Assembly (NCBI GenBank): GCA_907165135.1 | Contig: OU015567.1 | Location: forward strand, 11,723,001-11,787,000 | DNA length: 64,000 nt | Reading direction: 5' to 3' | Source: Oikopleura dioica | Lineage: Eukaryota; Chordata; Appendicularia; Copelata; Oikopleuridae | Shown here: positions 57,092 to 64,000 of the stretch, piece by piece | Layout: every line of letters begins with the position of its first letter | Position numbering within the stretch: position 1 is the first letter of the stretch | Translations under genes and position numbers: made by a program | The notes under the pieces: generated by a model | Seen by the model: the letters and a program-made list of their open reading frames with translations, nothing else | Database searches by the model: none | What the model was told of the DNA's origin: nothing

Positions 57092-57772
57092 GGGGGTCCC
57101 CAACGATTTTTCCGAAATTGGCCATTTTCGACCGGCGCTCACGCCGACACAGACTTATATTTTTCAAAAATTTTTTCACGTACAAGTAGGTCAAACCTAG
57201 ATCTAGTGAAGCGTATCTCAGATTCTTTAAAATTCAACCACATCTTGCGCAACGGCGCCGAGAAGGAAAGCATCTCGCAGATAATCGCGTGTTTGGCCAT
57301 TTTTTCACCTGAGATTACTCCAAAAATTTAGGTTACAAAAAAAATTTTTTCTGCTGTTTCTTAAAGCTCTAACACTAATCTAGTGAAGCGTCTCTCAGTT
57401 TTTTCTATTTCCAGAAAATGATTATGTAACAAAGACGATCAAAAAAATGTACGATTTCGGAAATTTCAATCATGTAAATTGCCCTCTGGGCATAACCCAA
57501 ACCCATATTTTCGGGCATTTTCAGAAAGCTTAGCTCATAGCCTTTCTAAAAAGGTGCTATGTGCGACCCTTAGACAACTATAAAAAAGGGTTGATTTTTC
57601 AATTTTTATGAAGATGAAGCAAAATTGGTAACTTCAAGGTCGATTTTAGACACTTTTTTCTACAAAAATCGAAAAATGCTAGAGACCTTTTTTGCAGCTT
57701 TTTGCACGAGGAATTCAGATCTGAAGAGAAAAAAATCTAATTCGCAAAATCGCAAAATCGTGGGGGACCCCC
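57092..57772. mobile_element. TTAA-flanked DNA element (piggyBac-like MITE)
   Basis: 681 bp with inverted tips GGGGGTCCCC(A/C)ACGATTTT, flanked on both sides by TTAA (57088-57091, 57773-57776), the target duplication of piggyBac-type elements. The inner sequence has AAAATTT-rich imperfect repeats and two copies of a CTAGTGAAGCGT(A/C)TCTCAG motif. No transposase frame. Confidence 0.75.
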
Positions 57773-57935
57773 TTAATTCAATTCCAAGCACTGATAACGA
57801 GCATTGGTGCAATTGTAAAATATAGAAATAGAAAAGGCCTCTCTTATAGCCGATTAGAAACAGAAAGCCTGATAGCGGTTATTTTTTTTTTTTTGAAATT
57901 TTAAATATATAAATTGCTAGAAATTTTCGATAAGG

Positions 57936-58519
57936 CTAGAGTTTTGGTTGAGATTGTTGAGCTGGTAATACAGATTCAGTCCGATCTCGAGCGATCTCTT
58001 GGTTTGTGGCAGTAGTGGATTCGGCAGCGTCGTTTTTATCAGTTTTTTTTGTTACTCGGCGAGACAGAGCGGAGATGGGGTTTAGGTAAGGTCTTTCCGA
58101 GCAATTCAAAAGGGCATCAAGGGAGCTCACGCGTATCACGTGTCGTCGCTGTTTACTTCGTCTGGGAACAGCTTCATCGCAAGTTGCGTTCTCGTTCCAA
58201 GCCCTAGATTATCAATTTTACGATTGATTCAATCAATGAACTTCAGAAGTTCATTTAGCATTGAGTTAGTTTAGCAATCTTAAAATAGGGCAAATCCGAC
58301 AATCAATCCGCTTGATTGATTTCACGACAATTAACCCGCCGTAAATGTCAAAGACAGGGAGCTTATGACATTAAGTCTACTCTTTTTACCTTCGGCATTA
58401 GACCGTTCACATCTATCCACCGCTCCATCGCCTCTCTTCACGCTGCACTGGCGCAGCGTCCATCTTCTCTTCAACGCAGGTTCTACTGCTCGGAAAACAT
58501 GGAGCTCCGAGTTTTCCAT
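57936..58519 (-). CDS. Small unknown protein, about 120 residues
   Basis: Three exons join in phase: MENSELHVFRAVEPALKRRW to NAE (start 58519), then after an intron of about 185 nt GLGTRTQLAMKLFPDEVNSD, then after a GTGATA...GGAAAG intron PYLNPISALSRRVTKKTDKN to QSQPKL (stop 57936). Basic at both ends with a short conserved-looking core (KLFPDEVNSDDTPYLNPIS). Family not recognised. It starts only 55 bp downstream of the CHPF stop on the same strand, so it is a good candidate for a downstream operon gene expressed through trans-splicing. An alternative continuous frame through the second intron has no ATG. Confidence 0.5.
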
Positions 58520-58574
58520 AAACAATTCGTATCTAGATTGAATCCGTTAAGAGCGGGTCATACGAGTTTGGCGC

Positions 58575-61167
58575 TTACAAGTCGATGTTATCAATGAGAT
58601 CTTGATTCTTTTGACTCTTCTGAGCAAATTTGCTACGGGCTGCCATGTAGTCCGAGTTAAAGAAGCATGTTTCGTCGAAGCTAGAAATGACAGTATTACT
58701 CACTATCGTTAGGTGTCGTTGGTACCTATAGATATCGAAATGGCCAGTTGATCCTTTGATTTCGATCTCTTCCTTGACATCAGGCGCTATCTCCTTGTTA
58801 AACTGCGTAAAAGGCACGGGGAAGTACGCTTGCCATCCTGAATTCCAGTTTCAATGGCTGGTAATCCTAATGGTCAATTACCTGCTATCGCGTTCATTCG
58901 ACACCTGTCAAACAGATCTGCATTGACGTCTGCGTGGGGTGAGGCGAGGAAGAAGAGAGAGTCCGCCGTGAACTTCTTAGTTCGGACAATCACGTCCAGA
59001 ATTCGCAACTAAAATTAAGCCTAGCGCGGTGATATTTTGAGTTTGCGTATGTACCTGGCTTGGGATGTCGGTCTTAATCGACATCCATGGAATGACCTTT
59101 GGGCGGTTCTCTTGGCTACCATATTTCACTTCCAGTGCGCCGAGTCGCTCTTTTTGTACAGTGAAGGGATCGTCCTGAAAATGTCAACGATTATACATTG
59201 CATTTCCTTATTAATAATTATTAACCTTTTGGTGAACTTTTTCAGCCTCTGCAGCGCCGTATATGAAAATAATAGTCAACAGGATTGACTCTTTGTCCTT
59301 GCCCATCAGAACTTTCTAAAACAGTAGTTCGTTATCATGTTCTTTAGTTCAAAAATAAGTTAATTGGACTAATTTGGTGTTGAAACTCGTCTAACCTTTT
59401 CGAATTTGTCCAAAAACACCCGGAGGGCTTCGGCTTCGTCCACCGAAACAGGAAGGATCATGTTTATTTTGGTCGTATCGGTCACGTAAGGCATCGGGAT
59501 AATCTCCACTTGCGAGAGCGGTCGCAGAAGATCAACACGATGGCTGAACGAATATTAAGTCTGAACTCTTGAAACGCAAGCTTACCTTAATTCAGTTTGT
59601 CCAGCATCCACGGTGACACGGAGTTTCAAATCTAGCATGTATTCCATACCGCGTTGGGGATCAAATCGTTTGTAACCGTTCTCCAGCTTGATCAGGTCGA
59701 TTTCCATTCCTTGTGGCTTATATTTTTCTTGCAATCGCGAAACAGCTGTTGCTACGATGTCGTTGACGTCTTTCTTCTCCATATCAGATAGCTAGTTTAA
59801 AAATAAATTTAAAAATAAAATGGAAATAAATCGTCCAAACCTCGCATTTTGGTATTTCGCCTGGGCATGTGAGCGTGTGCGTGGAGTCAAAATAGTCCCA
59901 GTTGATGACTTCCCATCTATTCGAAGGTTGGAAGGGAGGATTGACACCAATTGGCCAGCTGAGACCATCTTCTCCTTGTGGAGTCTTGGCTGAGAGATTC
60001 TTGATCTCTTCTTGGAGGAATTCAATCTTCCGGTAAGTCATGTCGATTTCGACTTCTGAGAAGCGTTTGTGCAATTTGTAAACTTCGGTGGTAGTGACGA
60101 CAGGGAAAGCGGAGACAGCTTTTTCAAATAACTGACAATTAAATTTAGCGTTGCTGATGTGTGGTAATTTCTTACCTTTGAGGAGGCTGTTTCGACGTCA
60201 AATTGTTCGTCGTTTTCGAGGTTTATTGATTCGTAAGTTTGAACTTCTTCTGTATTTACACATCCGACTTCTCCCTTTGTTAGCGTGAGCAAACATCGGC
60301 CGAGCCATTCGTCCGGCGAATCAGCTGTTATTCCACTAAGAAGCAAAATGTTATTCTTGGCTCTTTTGAGACAGTATTTGTTTACCTCAAGCATTTGTTC
60401 ATTTCCGGCATTACCGCCATCATAAGCGCTCTTGACATGATGAAGCCGGCCGATTGTTTACAGTAGTAACCGTCTATTTTCTCGTCGTGGATTCGGGCAG
60501 GAAGGCCGAGGTACAACTTGCGCGTGATAGACATGTGGTTGACAATTTCGTTGACCCGGTAGCCGGCGACGTAAGAATTGTCGTAGCCGACGAAGAACCA
60601 GTCGTAGACTTCGTTGTAGTGTTGATAGAGATAGTACAGAGTCTGGTAGAGAATTCGAATCTCGTCTTCTTCTGGGTGGACAACAATGTTCATCCCAGCT
60701 GGTTGATGATTCTTCCCTCTGAAGGGTTGCTCGTGAGAGCCAAAGAAGAACAGCAGTTTTTGCATGTGATGGCCAAGCGTTTTATTCTGTGCAATCGCAA
60801 GTGACGAGACTGTATCCTTTGTAGTTATCATAGATGAAACAAGACGTTCGCGGATTCCAAGTTCGGTAGAAATATAACGGCTTCGCACGACTTTTTTCTT
60901 GTTCGCTTCCAGGTCGACTTTTGGCTTGAGCTTCGGATCAACGATGATTTGAGGCTCGAAATCTTCTTCTTCATCAGATGCGGGAAAAGCCGGCACGGAA
61001 TTGTCCAGCGCAAGGGCTTCATTATTACTGTCAAGTGAGGTTTCGTATGTTCGGCATTCATCTGGCTCGATTACTGGCGCTCGGAGAAAGGAAAGGGCGA
61101 GGCCGATCGTCAGTCCCAGAAGGGTCGGGAGCATCCCTTTGCATCGCGTGATTCCACGAGGCATCAT
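58575..61167 (-). CDS. CHPF: Chondroitin polymerising factor / chondroitin synthase family
   Basis: A Golgi type II enzyme or cofactor that elongates the chondroitin chain. N-terminal anchor MLPTLLGLTIGLALSFL after MMPRGITRCKG; a GT31-like domain with SRYISTELGIRERLVSSMIT, YDWFFVGYDNSYVAGYRVNE (DxD replaced by DNS), KQSAGFIMSRALM and DEWLGRCLL; then the linker KTPQGEDGLSWPIG with FEVINWDYFDS-type sequence; and a C-terminal CHGN/GT7-like domain (VDLLRPLSQVEIIPMPYVTD, LASPHADVNADLFDRCRMNA, FDETCFFNSDYMAARSKFAQ). The degenerate DxD in the first domain favours CHPF over CHSY1. Many short introns. The gap to CDK20 upstream is 149 bp. Confidence 0.87.
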
Positions 61168-61316
61168 TTTTCTGTTTTATATTTTGATCTCTTGTTGTTT
61201 TCTTTTATAACTGCATCTGAAAATCAAAAATGATTAGAAGGGATAGAAAAGTAAACATTCTTCAAGTACAAAAATAGAAAAATTTACAGATACAAAAAGG
61301 ATTGACAATAAAAACA

Positions 61317-62837
61317 TCAGCTGTTGCAATTCATAAATTCCGATAAACTGTTGCTAATCGACGATTCGTTGGAAGAGAAGTCGTCAAATTTCCGCGGGTC
61401 CTGTTTAGGCGGCGAGAGCTCTTCTTTACGAGCGGGCAGTGGGGAAGCTAAAATGAAATTATTTCTATCTTTCTGTTCTCTCCGTTTCTCTTACGAGTTC
61501 ATGAACGATTCTGTTCGGCGTAATTACGAGCTGTCTTCTCGATTCATAAAAATTTCAAACAATACATAGTTTATTGACTTTCCCCACATAAATGGTAGTT
61601 AGAATTTCATAAGGGCATAATTTGAATGAGTAGATTCGAAATACTTTATCTCTGTAAGAGGGATACAAATTATCCCGAACGGAAGTAGACTTACCTTTGA
61701 AAAAGTGATGGCGGAGGCTTTCGGCGGCGGGTAATCTCTGGGTTGAATCATAAACCAGAAACGACTTGACCAGGTCAGCTGTGTAATCTGGCGCTTTGGC
61801 GAGTATCTCGCCGATATCTTTTCCTTTCGTTTCGTGAAAAACAATCTTGGCGTAGTCGGGCAGCGACTTTCGCCCGGGCCAGGTCTCGTCAGTTGGCGTC
61901 CCCAACGTTTGCACAACAATGTAGAGCTGCTCGATGTCGGACTGACCGGGGAAGAGCGGCGAGAAGAGAAAGAGCTCGCCAATTATGCACCCGACGGCCC
62001 ATAAATCGACCCTAATTGTCGCGATTGTTACGGGAAAGTGCAGAGATGGGTTACTAACCCAAAGTCGTAGCGATGTGCGCCGTACAGCAGCTCAGGCGCG
62101 CGATACCATCGGGTTGCCACTTTGTGGGACATTGGACACTCTTTTTCGTAAATTCGAGCTGAAGAAATAATTCTAATTTATTCATGAGAGTGAGTTCTTG
62201 TACCTTGTCCAAAGTCGCCAATTTTCAGCTGTCCCTTGTTGTCGATCAACATGTTTGACGGTTTCAAATCTCTGTGCAGAATGTTTTTTGAATGAATATA
62301 CGCTACGCCCTCCAGCATTTGCCTGGCGTATGTTTTCGCGATCTCTGGCCGCATTCGTTCAGCACTTCGGATTATATCGCCCAAGTCACCTTAGACGTGT
62401 TTTCAACGCGTTTTTAAGTGCTTCGCCAAGTTCATAAAAGACCCATCGTTAAAAATTAAGTATTTGAACTTTCATAACATGTCTAATTAAACATGATTTA
62501 CGAGTTTGCTTTTGTAACACGTGCCTTCCATCAGATCAGTAGCCAAAACAACGGCACTTCCGGCCGCAAAAACATCGCGTAATTTTAACACGTGCTGCGC
62601 GCCACGGATCTCTTCTTCTGGATAATCATCGTCGTAATCAATCTCCGGGAGACGGGTCGTTTGGCGCATTGCTTGGATCTCTCTGATCAGCTCTTTGGGT
62701 AATCCGGCATTGAGTTTCTTCTCAGAAATTGGAATTTTCTTCAGTGCCACTTTCTCGCCTGTCCGCACCGCCTGTCCCAAGTAGACCACCCCATGAGCAC
62801 CTTCTCCGATTCGATTGTAAAATTTATACTGCTCCAT
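61317..62837 (-). CDS. CDK20: Cyclin-dependent kinase 20 (cell-cycle-related kinase)
   Basis: A Ser/Thr kinase linked in vertebrates to ciliary length control and CDK2 activation. It starts [20 protein letters not shown], with catalytic Lys in [41 protein letters not shown] and [51 protein letters not shown] and [13 protein letters not shown], matching CDK20 rather than other CDKs. An insert of acidic residues ([12 protein letters not shown]) precedes the hinge. The C-terminal exon ([16 protein letters not shown]) ends [11 protein letters not shown] at 61317. Short introns except near the C-terminus. Confidence 0.93.
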
Positions 62838-62980
62838 CTAAACACCAATAAAGGAAGTTTCTTTTTCGCCTTGAAGAAAAATGATGATGAATTGAACTGT
62901 TCAGAATAAAAATTGAGCAGTAAACTAATTATTGTAGAAAACTGTGGAAAAATGATAAAAAACAGAGGAAACGAACTTTT

Positions 62981-63327
62981 TCATCGTTTGAAATCATTGA
63001 AAAATTCATCGGCCTCGATATATTGCCTGAGGTTTCCAACATCGAATCTGCCGGCAATGGGGCAAGTGTATATTTGAACCTTATCGTATAAATATCGGAG
63101 CAGTAGGCCGGTTGCATCGCGCTCTGCCAGAACAGCGTCGCGCTTCTCCCTGAGAAAGTCGGAAATCAAAACAAATACATCGCTTTTGAAATAATAGAAG
63201 CAAGGACAGGCTATTCGCGAGGTTGTTTCTTCGGGCGCCGGTTTCTCTTTGAATCCTGTCACGATTCCTGTCGAATCTGTCTCTAGGATGCCATACTTCG
63301 TTGTCTCCAGCTCTCCAATTTTATACG
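62981..63327 (-). CDS. Sugar-phosphate nucleotidyltransferase, C-terminal exon (5' part outside window)
   Basis: The last exon encodes YKIGELETTKYGILETDSTG followed by TGFKEKPAPEETTSRIACPC, YFKSDVFVLISDFLREKRD and a DVGNLRQYIEADEFFNDFKR C-terminus. The pattern (G.LE.D..G.V..F.EKP, a TS.....C/A..Y.F block, then GRFDVG.L..Y..A) is that of NTP_transferase proteins, which make NDP-sugars. The exact sugar cannot be assigned. The exon starts after TTTCTCAG at 63328; the preceding exon must lie beyond base 64000, with the palindromic repeat in the intron. Confidence 0.68.
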
Positions 63328-63528
63328 CTGAGAAAGAATTTGTTAAACAATGTTAAAAGTTTCCGACGCCGAGTTAAATAAAAGGTCAGTTTTAATTCAG
63401 ATTTTGATGGTTAAGTTCGAAATATTCAACAACAAAAATAGGTTCATTTCAGTTTAACCGCTGCAACTTGCAGGCCAATTTCAATAAGGAGTTGAGATTC
63501 GAAATCCTAGCACCCCCCTTTCTTGTGC

Positions 63529-64000
63529 TCATTGGAAAGAGGGCAAAAAGTTACGCCAGAAAAAAGTACTTTTAGAGGATGAGTCCCCGAAAATGACGTC
63601 ACGATGACTCACTGAAGTTCCAAAAGTCCAAAACTTTGCCACGCTCTCATTTTTTTTCTAGGAATGAAAAATTTGAGTTCGATATAGAAAAATGATCGTC
63701 TTGAGCCACTCTACCTGAAGAGCTACATATGAAAGATCCAACTCAAGAAAACTCTAGAACTAAAACTAGAAAAATTTTTTTCTAGAGTTGGATTTTTCAT
63801 GTGTAGCTCTTCAGGTAGAGTGGCTCAAGACGATCATTTTCCTGTATCGAACTCAAGTTTTCCATTTCTAGAAAAAAAATGAGAGCGTGGCAAAGTTTTG
63901 GACTTTTGGAACTTCAGTGAGTCATCGTGACGTCATCTTCGAGGACTCATCCTCTAAAAGTACTTTTTTCTGGCGTAACTTTTTGCGCTCTTTCTAATGA
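63529..64000. repeat. Long palindromic element, right end at window edge
   Basis: A near-perfect inverted repeat centred at about 63764: TCATTGGAAAGAG...GTTACGCC on the left pairs with GGCGTAAC...CTCTTTCTAATGA at the window end. Arms about 230 bp, including TGACGTCA-type sites and the CTCTACCTGAAGAGCTACA block. Probably a foldback MITE inside the nucleotidyltransferase intron; its outer limit and target duplication cannot be seen. Confidence 0.75.

Overview
The window looks like nuclear DNA of a very compact chordate genome, most likely an appendicularian (larvacean) tunicate such as Oikopleura. The signs are introns that are mostly 40-50 nt, neighbouring genes only 50-400 bp apart on both strands, clusters of same-strand genes compatible with spliced-leader operons, a set of chordate-type proteins (RGS22, ALDH8A1, RENBP, CDK20, ALKBH2, SLC8A), and several introns that cannot be GT-AG and instead fit GA-AG or GC-AG. 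Non-canonical introns are established for larvaceans. The species call is an inference; no rRNA or mitochondrial marker is present. Gene models were assembled by eye from open frames, phase-compatible splice sites and family knowledge, so internal exon boundaries are approximate unless given.

Layout. 1-7.3 kb: a secreted Cys/Thr-rich modular protein (15 repeats), a 2OG-Fe(II) dioxygenase on the opposite strand, then a second Cys-rich VWC-like block that may be the same gene. 7.4-12.6 kb: RGS22 (minus). 12.9-16.4 kb: ALDH8A1 and RENBP (plus). 16.8-20.4 kb: a low-complexity RGG-tailed protein with two possible first exons and a small opposite-strand gene inside its long intron. 20.4-22.6 kb: no gene seen. 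22.7-31.7 kb: an SLC8A Na+/Ca2+ exchanger whose introns hold a mariner-type MITE and a 2.7-kb foldback element built around two opposed satellite arrays. 32-40 kb: ACSL, a membrane sulfotransferase, a GT31 glycosyltransferase and a class B GPCR. 40.1-42.3 kb: an unknown gene carrying a hAT-type MITE that appears to act as an intron. 43.4-51.1 kb (minus): ALKBH2, SLC30A9, BRX1, RNase H1, a hybrid-binding-domain-only paralogue and NAD kinase. 51.3-51.8 kb: a small plus-strand gene. 51.9-56.4 kb (minus): PTGR3/ZADH2-like reductase, TFIIH p44, and an ER-type peroxiredoxin ending in QDEL. 57.1-57.8 kb: a TTAA-flanked element. 57.9-63.3 kb (minus): a small unknown gene, a chondroitin polymerising factor, CDK20 and the end of a sugar nucleotidyltransferase. 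63.5-64 kb: another long palindrome.

Most genes are unrelated housekeeping or signalling genes. Functional groupings are weak: sulfotransferase, GT31, CHPF and nucleotidyltransferase all serve glycan synthesis, and GTF2H2, ALKBH2 and RNase H1 serve DNA maintenance. The most unusual content is structural. Two related hAT-type MITEs with 8-bp target duplications sit inside coding exons. In one, splice sites inside the terminal inverted repeats restore the reading frame exactly, which is the signature of an intron-generating transposon. Several long palindromic elements of different families lie in introns and gaps.
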